From the NCBI GenBank assembly GCA_028278625.1, contig JANQDY010000271.1, positions 1 through 43,781 of the forward strand: a stretch of DNA of 43,781 bases, read 5' to 3'. A program made the position numbers and the translations under genes. Within the stretch, counting starts at the first letter, position 1. Every line of letters starts with the position of its first letter. This stretch comes from Thermodesulfobacteriota bacterium. GTDB taxonomy: Bacteria > Desulfobacterota > DSM-4660 > Desulfatiglandales > Desulfatiglandaceae. The notes under the pieces are model-generated. The model was given only the letters and a program-made list of their open reading frames with translations. It had not been told where the DNA came from and ran no database searches. Shown piece after piece: positions 15,839 through 23,091 of the stretch.

Positions 15839-16239
15839 TTCTGGATACCAGTCTCCTCATTGAGGCGGAGAGACGGGAAGCTGAAATCAGTCGCTTCGTG
15901 GAGACCGAAAAGGAGGCGGTTTTCGGCATCAGTGTCATTACGGTAGCCGAGCTGCTTCACGGGGTGCACCGGGCGGATTCCACCAAAAGGCGTCTAACGC
16001 GGAGCGCCTATGTGGAAAAAGTGATTGAACTGTTTCCCACCTATGCCTTTGAGACAGCAGCGGCCAGGATCTATGCACAATTATGGACCGATCTGGCTGC
16101 CAGAGGCATTCAAATCGGCGCCCATGACCTCATCATCGGTGCCACGGCCCTTTCCCTTGGGTTTTCGGTGGCAACCTTTAATTTGAGGCATTTTGAAGGG
16201 ATAGAAGGGCTCAGAATTCATGAATTGATGGTCGATTAG
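15829..16239 (+). CDS. vapC: VapC-family PIN-domain toxin
   Basis: Ribonuclease toxin of 136 aa with a PIN fold. The acidic metal-binding residues appear in order: Asp in VILDTSLLIEAE, Glu in ITVAELLHGV, and Asp in IGAHDLIIGATAL, followed by the VATFNLRHF strand. Targets in the family are tRNA or rRNA. It overlaps the antitoxin gene by 10 bp, which couples their translation. All catalytic positions I can identify are present, so it should be active. Confidence 0.9.
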   Translation: MGVILDTSLLIEAERREAEISRFVETEKEAVFGISVITVAELLHGVHRADSTKRRLTRSAYVEKVIELFPTYAFETAAARIYAQLWTDLAARGIQIGAHDLIIGATALSLGFSVATFNLRHFEGIEGLRIHELMVD

Positions 16240-16302
16240 GAGGAAATGTCGGCTTTTAACAGCGTGGTTTCGGATATACAGGTTTCAGGAAATAGGCGCA
16301 AT

Positions 16303-16327
16303 GGTGTCCCCTGACACCTGACACCCC
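16303..16327. repeat. GACACC-type short repeat, copy 2
   Basis: GGTGTC followed by CCCTGACACCTGACACCCC. The tandem GACACC units face the opposite way to copy 1 at 15431-15448, so the two copies bracket the VapBC-like pair. It lies directly upstream of the start of the interrupted secreted-protein gene. Confidence 0.6.
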
Positions 16328-16340
16328 AAAGGAGTCATCC

Positions 16341-16516
16341 ATGAAAACCATCCTCACTTTCATTCTGGCGGCGCTTACGCTTTTGATGTCCGGCCCGGCC
16401 GCCGCAACCACTACCTGGGTTTCCGGCTGGCTTCTCCCTCAGGTCGGTGAGCAGCGGAGCTCATGGGGATGGGGGTGTGCAGGGCGCCCGTGCGGAGCCG
16501 GAAGCGGCCTTTCCTG
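16341..16516 (+). pseudogene. 5' remnant of a secreted-protein gene cut by the RAYT element
   Basis: An ATG at 16341 with a strong AAAGGAG site opens a frame with a classic signal peptide (MKTILTFILAALTLLMSGPA, cleavage after AAA). After about 55 residues the frame runs into the REP palindromes and the transposase of the RAYT element, and no continuation is recognisable after the element ends near 17163. It is therefore best read as the leftover start of an exported protein interrupted by insertion. Read through, it would yield a signal peptide fused to a transposase, which is unlikely to be functional. The original product cannot be identified. Confidence 0.6.
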
Positions 16517-17163
16517 GTTCCCACGCTCTGCGTGGGAACTTAGATTGGACGCTCTGCGTCCCTTGAGTCAGCAGTATGGCAAGAGATCGTTACAAAATAA
16601 AACAGACCGGCAACCTCACTTCATAACCTGCACCGTGGTGGATTGGTTACCCATATTCACCCAGCCCAAAGCCGTTGACATTGTCTTTGGGTCCTTGCGG
16701 CATCTCCAGTCGAACGATGGGTTGATTCTATTTGGATTTGTCATCATGGAAAACCACGCGCACCTCATCGTTTCAAGCGATCATCTGTCCCATGTTATTG
16801 CACGCTTCAAGTCTTACACAGCGCGGAAGATTATTGATTTTCTGCTAGAAGGAAATGAGATGAGCATTCTGCAGCAATTGAAACATGCAAAACTGCGTAA
16901 CAAAACCGACAGGGAATTTCAGTTTTGGCAGGAGGGAAGCCATCCTGTACAGATTCAAAGCAGGGATATGATGTTGCAGCGCTTGAGGTATATGCACAAC
17001 AATCCGGTGCGGCGCGGGTATGTGGATGATCCAACACACTGGCGCTATTCGAGTGCTAGAAATTATTCGGGTGGAGAAGGTCTTCTGGAGGTTCGAAAGT
17101 CCTGGTAATAATAAGGAAGGACGCGGAGCGTCCCTGAAATGCTCCCACGTGGAGCGTGGGAAC
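16517..17163 (+). mobile_element. RAYT element with inverted REP doublets
   Basis: A REP-associated tyrosine transposase gene lies between two palindrome doublets. Upstream are 16517-16539 (perfect GTTCCCACGC/GCGTGGGAAC arms) and 16547-16561 (GGACGCTCTGCGTCC). Downstream the order is reversed: 17119-17133 (GGACGCGGAGCGTCC), then about 17143-17163 (TCCCACG..CGTGGGA). The two doublets are mirror images, the usual arrangement around a RAYT gene. A third, solo doublet lies at 13681-13724. Confidence 0.8.
16576..17108 (+). pseudogene. REP-associated tyrosine transposase (RAYT), probable 5' frameshift
   Basis: HUH/Y1 single-strand transposase related to IS200/IS605 TnpA, which processes REP sequences. 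The HUH motif is in MENHAHLIV, and the C-terminal YMHNNPVRRGYV, HWRYSSARNY region is typical. The natural start is the ATG at 16576, giving MARDRYKIKQTGN, the usual RAYT opening. That frame stops after 16 codons, whereas the homologous continuation (PHFITCTVVDWLPIFT) is in the frame one base back. One base therefore seems to be missing between about 16600 and 16625. A TTG at 16563 is in the long frame but would give an unusual N-terminus. The protein is probably inactive unless frameshifting occurs. Confidence 0.72.
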
Positions 17164-17253
17164 GAGAGATTGAGTGGTGAGGAGAACCACTGTTGCCACA
17201 GGATACGAAATAGAGTAATAAAATATAAGCACTTGCGAGAAAAGGAGAAATGA

Positions 17254-17484
17254 ATGCGAAAAGAAACCGTAACATACTCAACGGCACTCGACGCTTTTAT
17301 CGCAGTGATCAAACGGCTCAATGTCCATGAGAGTAGGGAGAATATGGATTCGGAGCAGTTCTTTGACCTATACAACCGGGGGCAGATCTCCGATGATGCG
17401 GTTTTTGTGGAATGGGCCAATGATTATCGCCACTATCTGGCGCTCCGTTTTGAATTAGAGAAGAAACTCGAAGATGCCGCATGA
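17254..17484 (+). CDS. Putative antitoxin partner of TumE-like toxin
   Basis: Protein of 76 aa with no family I recognise. It is acidic and probably all-helical (MDSEQFFDLYNRGQISDDAV, later FELEKKLEDAA) and shows no helix-turn-helix, unlike the TumA antitoxin usually described with TumE. The ATG at 17254 has AAAAGGAG upstream. It overlaps the DUF6516-type gene by 11 bp, and on that basis I infer an antitoxin role. It begins about 90 bp after the right REP doublet of the RAYT element. Function is a hypothesis from gene order. Confidence 0.58.
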   Translation: MRKETVTYSTALDAFIAVIKRLNVHESRENMDSEQFFDLYNRGQISDDAVFVEWANDYRHYLALRFELEKKLEDAA

Positions 17485-17887
17485 CAGTCTGTCAGAGTAC
17501 CTTAAGAAAGTGGTGCGAGCGATACAGCAATGCGTTGATGCATATGTCGAAAAATACACTGAGGAGATCATCACTCCTGAGAGAGCCAATTTGCGGATTC
17601 GGGTACGATTCGAAAGCGGGCATCTACTGGAGATTAACGAAGCCGTATGGGTCCAAAACGATCAGCTCGTTTCTCTCGACTACCGGTATCACTGCCAGGA
17701 TGAACAGAATCGGCTGATTTTCCGCTATGACAATACGCCCCATTTTCCGCACTTGACCAACTATCCTCATCACAAGCATCTGCGGGATGGGGTTGTTCCC
17801 AGCTGCAAACCTGATATCGAAAATATGGTGGAAGAGGTTTTGGCATTTACACGAGGACGGAGCGCCAACCCCAAGGAATCAAACTGA
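17474..17887 (+). CDS. TumE-like toxin (DUF6516 family)
   Basis: Protein of 137 aa resembling the TumE/DUF6516 toxins. The characteristic parts are the strand pair LRIRVRFESGHLLEINEAV, the YRYHCQDEQNRLIFRYDNTP segment and the FPHLTNYPHHKH histidine motif. The family is annotated as the toxin of the TumE-TumA pair; its activity is not well known to me. The ATG at 17474 lies within the end of the upstream gene; another ATG at 17481 is in a different frame and gives no homologous product. The gene ends just before a GACACC repeat group. Confidence 0.75.
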   Translation: MPHDSLSEYLKKVVRAIQQCVDAYVEKYTEEIITPERANLRIRVRFESGHLLEINEAVWVQNDQLVSLDYRYHCQDEQNRLIFRYDNTPHFPHLTNYPHHKHLRDGVVPSCKPDIENMVEEVLAFTRGRSANPKESN

Positions 17888-17920
17888 CACCTGAACACAG
17901 ACACCTGAAACCTGACACCC
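17885..17920. repeat. GACACC-type short repeat group, copy 3
   Basis: Three spaced units of the form TGACACCTGAA, AGACACCTGAAA and CCTGACACCC within 36 bp. It closes the accessory island, between the TumE-like gene and the convergent histidine kinase gene. The same motif occurs at 15431 and 16303. Confidence 0.6.
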
Positions 17921-17963
17921 GAAACCGAGTTTCTCGCGCCTTTTGGGCACACCCCGCCCTGGT

Positions 17964-19433
17964 TCAACCGCTTTTCGGGAACAGAACGAAAAAAGTGCTT
18001 CCACCCGTCTTGAGACATCCTTCCCGATCATCGATGAATCGGCAGTTGGATATGCGCCCGGGGCACAGGTCGTGGTCCGTGGGAAGGTGGGGGCATCTTC
18101 TGCTGACGAACCGGACCGAGAAACCGAGCCTTTCGGAGAAGACCTTGATTCTCAATAGATCCGCACCGGCGCCGCCGGCATTAAACTGATAAGGTCTTTT
18201 GGAGGAATAGAGGTCCGTGTCCTGTGTGTGAAAAAAGCCGCCGAAAATGAGATCCCGGTTGGTCTTTGTGATTCCCACCCCAAAATCCTGAAAAGCCATC
18301 TGAACCTCACCATTTGAAGTCTCCACCCGGATTTCGACGCACCCTTCATCCGGCGTGTTTTCAATGGCGTTTTTCAAAATGCCGGACAAGACTTTTTTGG
18401 TGATGCCAGGGTCCATTTCAATCTGAGCCCCGTCATCCGCTACGAGGGTTATCTCAAGTTCCCTTGCCCCCATGCCTGTTTCGGCTTCTTTCAAAATGTT
18501 TTCCAGAAAAGGCTTAACAGGAATTGTTTCCGGTTTGGTCTCCGGAACCGCAAAGAGGTCGTCAAGACGCCCGGAAATGAGATCCAGAATTTCATGCTTT
18601 TTTTGATCGGAAAGGTCATTAAAAGCATCCACTAGGTCAGCGGCGTTTTGGATGATGTTCAGGATGCGGAGCTGCTCGGCAATAGGGCGTTGATTCAGAA
18701 TGTCACCGATTTTAATTTCCAGATCCACGAGCCGCTTTATCTGGCGCCTGCCCCGGGAGTAGGTTTTGGGGGCTTTTGGATTTTTTTGGAGGTCCACCTG
18801 CTGGTACAGTTTCTTGAAAGTGGCGGACAGTACGGCAAGGGGCGTTTTCAGTTCGTGGGACAGATGGTTTATGACCCGCTCCTTGGCCTTGTCCAGGACT
18901 TTCAGGTCATCATATAATTTGGCGTTTTCAAGGGCAATGGTAATGTAATGGCTCACCGCCAAAAGCAATTCTTCATCATCGGCGCTGAACGGGCCGGCAG
19001 TTTTATTGATGACCTGGAGGGTGCCGATACAGTCGCTTTTGCGGTTAATCAGGGGAACGCACAGAATGTTGCGGGTTCTGAAATGGGTTTTTTTGTCAAC
19101 GGCCGAATAGAACCGGGGGTCTCCATAGGCATCATGGATGATCTGGGACTGCCGGTTTTGAAAGACCCATCCGGCGATGCCCTTATGGGCCGGAAAACGG
19201 ATTTCATTGGCCTCAAGGTCGGTTGAAACCCGCGACCACAGTTCATTCCTGTCAGGGTCGAAAATGAACACCGAGCACTTTTCCGTGCCCATGAACCGGC
19301 GGGTACGGTCCATAATCACGTGGAACAGGACATCCATGTCCATTTCGGATACGATCACCCGGCCCAGCTCCATCAGCATGCGGTGTTGTTGAAGCTGCTT
19401 TTTAAGGATTTTGACCTGTTCTTGAAGCTGCAT
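17964..19433 (-). CDS. GAF-domain sensor histidine kinase with cysteine-rich segment
   Basis: Soluble histidine kinase of 489 aa with no membrane segment. Order: short coiled coil (1-20), GAF domain (about 25-180, with GIAGWVF and NILCVPLINR), dimerisation/H-box (INHLSHELKTPLAVLSAT, His near residue 205), and a HATPase domain with N-box (GILKNAIENTPDEG) and G1 (FQDFGVGI). Between the G2 region (GGAGADLLRIKVFSERLG) and the final strand is an extra stretch with four cysteines (RRCPHLPT, DLCPGRISNCRF, REGC) before GGSTFFVLFP. It could bind metal or sense redox state. The start is the ATG at 19433, behind a 12-bp palindrome at 19435-19446. The M24 peptidase gene ends 42 bp upstream, so they may share a transcript. 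No response regulator is adjacent. Confidence 0.88.
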   Translation of the reverse strand: MQLQEQVKILKKQLQQHRMLMELGRVIVSEMDMDVLFHVIMDRTRRFMGTEKCSVFIFDPDRNELWSRVSTDLEANEIRFPAHKGIAGWVFQNRQSQIIHDAYGDPRFYSAVDKKTHFRTRNILCVPLINRKSDCIGTLQVINKTAGPFSADDEELLLAVSHYITIALENAKLYDDLKVLDKAKERVINHLSHELKTPLAVLSATFKKLYQQVDLQKNPKAPKTYSRGRRQIKRLVDLEIKIGDILNQRPIAEQLRILNIIQNAADLVDAFNDLSDQKKHEILDLISGRLDDLFAVPETKPETIPVKPFLENILKEAETGMGARELEITLVADDGAQIEMDPGITKKVLSGILKNAIENTPDEGCVEIRVETSNGEVQMAFQDFGVGITKTNRDLIFGGFFHTQDTDLYSSKRPYQFNAGGAGADLLRIKVFSERLGFSVRFVSRRCPHLPTDHDLCPGRISNCRFIDDREGCLKTGGSTFFVLFPKSG

Positions 19434-19475
19434 TCCTCGATCGAGGGGACGTTGTTTCCTCTCCTCTACGCTCCT

Positions 19476-20672
19476 CTAAATAATGAAGACCTTTCTGGGA
19501 ACCAAGCTGATCAGGCGGCAACCCGTATCCGTTATGGTGAAAGCGCTTTCAATGCCCACACCGAATTGCCCCAGGAAATTGATCTTGGGTTCGATGCAAA
19601 AGGTCATACCCGGTTGAAGCGGTTCTCCGTTCTTACTGCTGATGATGGGTCGTTCAACCAGATCGAGGCCGATCCCGTGGCCCACGAATGAGACCTTGTA
19701 ACCGCTAGGACCCAAATAGGTTTCTTCATAACCCAAGACGCTGGCTTTCTCCACTGAAATCTCAAACAGCCTTTTGATGGGGAGTCCGGGTTCTGCCGCC
19801 TCCAAAATGGCATCATGGATTTCGATGGTCCCCACGGAGGCCTTAAATGCCTTCTTGGGCATGGAACCGATGGCGAACATGCGGGTTTCGTCCATATGGT
19901 AGCCATTCAGAACGAATCCAAGATCAATCAGGATCGGTTCGTTTCTGCCCATCTTTCGAAAACCGGCGCCCACGGGAAAAGCGGCCGATGTCCCTTCCCC
20001 GCTGAAGGGCGAGTCAAGAAGACCCAGTTTGCCGCCGTTGGGACCGCTCAGGACGTGCCAGGGATAGACTTCCGATTGATAGTCCCGGACTCTCAGCTTG
20101 CCCCCATGGCCGATTTTTCTGGCATAGGCTTCAAAGAGACCCGCAAAGGCCATTTCCGTGTAACCGGGTTCAAGATGGTTTCGGATATACTCAAAGGTTT
20201 TGGCAGAGAGTTTTGCCGTGTTCTCCAACTGTTCTATTTCCCAGGGCGATTTGAGGCTTCTCGTTTCATGAATGAGCAGGGATCCGTCCACATGCGCTTT
20301 GGCAGGTAATAGCTTTCTATAGAAATCGAAATGGGAAACCGGAATCACATCCAACTCCAGACCGAGTCTTTCGGGCAAAGACCCGAAAATGTCCATGATT
20401 CGCTCGGGGACCTCTGCGGAAGAGGAGATTTCTATAATGTTTTTGATGGGAGATTCTTCTATGGCTCTGGGGGCGTACCGCTTGACCAGCAGGAGCGGGT
20501 CGCCTTCCTCCGGGATGAAAAGAAATCCGTTTTGGGCGGTACCCGAAAAGTAGAAAAGATCAACCCGCTGAACCACCAAAAGACCGTTCAGGCCCCCTTT
20601 TTGCATTTTTTTCTGAAGTCTCTGAATGCGGTTTTCAATTTCGGATGCGGGCACTCTGTATGGCGCTGTCAT
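19476..20672 (-). CDS. M24-family Xaa-Pro aminopeptidase-like metallopeptidase
   Basis: Cytoplasmic metallopeptidase of about 398 aa (pita-bread fold) that probably releases residues from proline-containing peptides. The N-terminal creatinase-like domain covers about residues 1-150 (RIQRLQKKMQKGGLNGLLV opening). The catalytic domain has the five expected metal ligands in order: two Asp in IDLGFVLNGYHMDETRMF, His in VGHGIGLDLVERP, Glu in TFCIEPK and Glu in VGIESAFTI. The ATG at 20672 is used; a TTG six codons upstream is also possible, and neither has a clear ribosome site. It is divergent from rseC with about 75 bp between them and upstream of the histidine kinase gene on the same strand. Confidence 0.9.
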   Translation of the reverse strand: MTAPYRVPASEIENRIQRLQKKMQKGGLNGLLVVQRVDLFYFSGTAQNGFLFIPEEGDPLLLVKRYAPRAIEESPIKNIIEISSSAEVPERIMDIFGSLPERLGLELDVIPVSHFDFYRKLLPAKAHVDGSLLIHETRSLKSPWEIEQLENTAKLSAKTFEYIRNHLEPGYTEMAFAGLFEAYARKIGHGGKLRVRDYQSEVYPWHVLSGPNGGKLGLLDSPFSGEGTSAAFPVGAGFRKMGRNEPILIDLGFVLNGYHMDETRMFAIGSMPKKAFKASVGTIEIHDAILEAAEPGLPIKRLFEISVEKASVLGYEETYLGPSGYKVSFVGHGIGLDLVERPIISSKNGEPLQPGMTFCIEPKINFLGQFGVGIESAFTITDTGCRLISLVPRKVFII

Positions 20673-20748
20673 GGGGAATGTTCTGTTCAAGTTTGATTTT
20701 CGCGGGCGTCATGATTATCATACCCTAAAAAAAGGAGCAAGACCACCC

Positions 20749-21192
20749 ATGATTACGGAACGGGGTATCGTTGACAAAATTTCCGGAAAGAAAGCGACGA
20801 TTCAAATCGAGAAAAGCTCCGCCTGCAAATCGTGTGAAACCCGTGATTCATGTAATGTTCACAAGGGAGTCCCGATGCTGGTTGAAGTTGAAAACCGCCT
20901 GAGTGCGGGGGAGGGTGACCGCGTAGAAGTCAGCATCCCATCCGGCACATTTGTAATCCTCTCACTCTATGTCTATTTTATACCCGTTTTGGCCCTAATG
21001 CTCGGTGCCTACGTTGGCGGCACATACCTGGCCCCCCCTTTGGGCCTTAATGCAACGGGCTGTTCAGTGGTGTTGGGTTTTCTGGCGATGGCTGCCGCTT
21101 TTCTGGTCCTGCGGTATTTTGACAAGACGCCTGGGGCGAACCGGAAATACCGGCCAAAAATGATGCGGATCGTAAAGCGGTTTCAGCCGTAA
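20749..21192 (+). CDS. rseC: RseC/MucC-family SoxR-reducing or Rnf-associated membrane protein
   Basis: Inner-membrane protein of 147 aa. The N-terminal cytoplasmic part carries the RseC cysteine motif (ACKSCETRDSCNVH), which may hold an iron-sulfur cluster, after the usual GIVDKISGKKATIQIE opening. Two membrane helices follow (about 70-92 and 98-120). In E. coli RseC works with the Rsx (Rnf) complex to reduce SoxR, and its gene here lies convergent to the rnf operon, separated by a bidirectional terminator. The ATG at 20749 has AAGGAG 11 nt upstream; the longer frame from 20626 overlaps the peptidase gene. A role in Rnf function or maturation is inference from context. Confidence 0.88.
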   Translation: MITERGIVDKISGKKATIQIEKSSACKSCETRDSCNVHKGVPMLVEVENRLSAGEGDRVEVSIPSGTFVILSLYVYFIPVLALMLGAYVGGTYLAPPLGLNATGCSVVLGFLAMAAAFLVLRYFDKTPGANRKYRPKMMRIVKRFQP

Positions 21193-21213
21193 AGAGATCA
21201 TCGCACCACAAAA

Positions 21214-21260
21214 AAGCGGAATTTCCGGTTTTTTCCGGAAATTCCGCTTCTTGTTTTTTT
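21214..21260. terminator. Bidirectional terminator between rseC and rnfA
   Basis: A 15-bp perfect stem (21214-21228 with 21235-21249) around a T-rich loop is followed by a T tract on the plus strand and preceded by an A tract (T tract on the minus strand). It ends both rseC and the rnf operon, so no rnfB gene can follow rnfA on the same transcript. Confidence 0.92.
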
Positions 21261-21295
21261 GAGAACTCGGATTGAGCGTTTGCCCTCAAGGCCGC

Positions 21296-21871
21296 TTATA
21301 CCATCCCCTTGAATGCAAAGAACGCCAGTGAAAGCATCCCCGCGGTCACGAGTCCGATGGACGTATCCTGCAGCGGTTTCGGGACCCGGGCCAGAACAAT
21401 GCGTTCCCTGAGCCCCGCAAACAGGATCAGTGCCAGACCGAATCCGATGGCATAGGCGAAGGATGAGACCAGGGCCTGAATAAAGGAGTATTCCTCCATG
21501 ATATTGATGAGGCATACGCCCATGACCGCGCAATTGGTGGTGATGAGCGGAAGAAATATGCCCAAGCCCGCGTAAAGGGTTGGAATTGATTTTCGAAGGA
21601 ACATCTCCACGAACTGTACCAGGCTTGCAATGACCAGGATAAAGGTAAGGGTTCGCAGGTATTCCAGGCCAAAGGTCTTCAGCAGGAAGGTGTCCACGAT
21701 CCAGGTGATGGACCCTGCCATGACGAGAACAAAAACAACGGCGCCTGACATGCCAGTGGCCGTTTCCATTTTCTTGGATACACCCAAAAACGGGCAGTTC
21801 CCCAAATACTGCATCAACAGGATGTTGTTGACGAAAATACAACTGACAATCAGTATGAGATAGTCGGTCAT
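21296..21871 (-). CDS. rnfA: Rnf/Rsx electron transport complex subunit A
   Basis: Integral membrane subunit of the Rnf complex, 191 aa with six hydrophobic helices. RnfA and RnfE form the inverted membrane pair that coordinates a buried [2Fe-2S] cluster; the conserved cysteines are visible in the first helix region (GNCPFLG) and in LITTNCAVMGVC. The opening MTDYLILIVSCIFVNNILL is typical. It is the last gene of the cytochrome-rnfCDGEA operon, 18 bp after rnfE, and is followed by a terminator instead of the usual rnfB. Length and motifs are complete. Confidence 0.95.
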   Translation of the reverse strand: MTDYLILIVSCIFVNNILLMQYLGNCPFLGVSKKMETATGMSGAVVFVLVMAGSITWIVDTFLLKTFGLEYLRTLTFILVIASLVQFVEMFLRKSIPTLYAGLGIFLPLITTNCAVMGVCLINIMEEYSFIQALVSSFAYAIGFGLALILFAGLRERIVLARVPKPLQDTSIGLVTAGMLSLAFFAFKGMV

Positions 21872-21889
21872 CTCTGGCTCCTTGATCGG

Positions 21890-22483
21890 TTATTTTTTAC
21901 CCAGCATGTTCATAACGCAAAGCATAAGACCCAGGCAAACGAAGGCGCCGGGTGCCTGAACCATGAAGGTGAACGGCTGAAAAGAGGGTCCGAATACCGG
22001 CATGTCGTAAAAGGTACCGGCGCCCAAGATTTCCCGTATGGCGGCCAAAGCCCCTAGAGACAACGTAAAGCCGACGCCGATACCGAGTCCGTCCGCAAGG
22101 GCTGGTATCACCTTGTTCTTGGCGGCAAAGGCTTCCGCACGACCCAGCACGATGCAGTTGACAACAATCAATGGGATGAAGATCCCCAGCTTTAGGAAGA
22201 GGGGGTATGCAAACGCCTGCATCAGCAGTTCCACCACGGTCACAAAAGTGGCAATTACCGCAATATAACAGGCGATTCTTACTTTTTTGGGAATGGCGTT
22301 TCTGAGCAGTGACACGAGCACATTGGAACATACGAGAACGAATGTGGTGGCCACTCCCATCCCGATGCCGTTTTCAACCCCTTTGGTCACAGCCAGCACA
22401 GGGCAGAGGCCCAGCACCAGACGAAATGGCGGAATTTCAGCCCAAAGTCCTTTTGTGAATTCCTGAACAGCCGTTTTTGCCAT
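21890..22483 (-). CDS. rnfE: Rnf/Rsx electron transport complex subunit E
   Basis: Integral membrane subunit, 197 aa, homologous to RnfA and paired with it in the core of the complex. Typical segments are FTKGLWAEIPPFRLVLGLCP and IPLIVVNCIVLGRAEAFA, each with one of the cysteines expected to ligate the shared [2Fe-2S] cluster. Several membrane helices are evident. It follows rnfG by 14 bp and precedes rnfA by 18 bp. The start at 22483 is supported by the conserved N-terminus. Confidence 0.95.
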   Translation of the reverse strand: MAKTAVQEFTKGLWAEIPPFRLVLGLCPVLAVTKGVENGIGMGVATTFVLVCSNVLVSLLRNAIPKKVRIACYIAVIATFVTVVELLMQAFAYPLFLKLGIFIPLIVVNCIVLGRAEAFAAKNKVIPALADGLGIGVGFTLSLGALAAIREILGAGTFYDMPVFGPSFQPFTFMVQAPGAFVCLGLMLCVMNMLGKK

Positions 22484-22497
22484 AACCGATGAACCCC

Positions 22498-23091
22498 CTA
22501 TCCTTCTGACGCTTTCAGCTTGTTTTTAAGATCGTCTTTTAAACGTTTGTAGACTTTACCCGCTTCAACGACAGCGGCGGAAACACCCCTTGATGAGATG
22601 GTGGCGCCACTGATGGCGTCAATTTGCCCTCCGTCGGCCTTTACCTTAAAGACCTCGGTGATGGGTTGTCCCCCAAACTGGGTGCGAAAATCCGGATCTG
22701 TCTTGGCCTTTGATCCGAGGCCGGGCGTTTCGCTGTGGGTGGTCACCGCCACCCCCAAAATTTCATCCGTATCCAAGTTAACGGCCGTGATGACGCCGAT
22801 GTCGCCGCCGAAGCCCTTTCCGTAGGTTTCAAAGGCCACCACGTTCTTTTTACCGTCAAATTCGCCCACAAAGATGTCTCTTTCCTTGTCCTGATCTTTG
22901 AGCTTGAATCGATCCTGAACCGGATTGTTGGAGCACCCTTCCATAATGAGATCAATGGCGGGGCCCTTCACAAAAACCAGTTGCTGGTACTCAATGCGGT
23001 CCTGGGTGGCGTTCTTAATGGCCGCCAGAACACCCCCGGACAGAGCGCTGAAGATCACGATGGCAATGAAGAGTTTGAACATATCACGCAT
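22498..23091 (-). CDS. rnfG: Rnf/Rsx electron transport complex subunit G (covalent FMN)
   Basis: Membrane-anchored flavoprotein subunit of 197 aa with one N-terminal helix (residues 5-24) and a periplasmic FMN-binding domain. The flavinylation motif SGATISS places the covalently modified Thr at about residue 164; the HSETPGLGSKA segment is also conserved. The ATG at 23091 has AAGGAG 7-8 nt upstream, better than the ATG at 23109 in the same frame. It overlaps rnfD by 8 bp. FMN transfer needs an ApbE transferase, which is not in the window. Confidence 0.94.
   Translation of the reverse strand: MRDMFKLFIAIVIFSALSGGVLAAIKNATQDRIEYQQLVFVKGPAIDLIMEGCSNNPVQDRFKLKDQDKERDIFVGEFDGKKNVVAFETYGKGFGGDIGVITAVNLDTDEILGVAVTTHSETPGLGSKAKTDPDFRTQFGGQPITEVFKVKADGGQIDAISGATISSRGVSAAVVEAGKVYKRLKDDLKNKLKASEG

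Noticed and set aside
16517..17163. Possible CRISPR array from repeated palindromes
   Set aside because: Only two doublets, spacing irregular and inverted; they fit REP/RAYT architecture and no cas gene is near.
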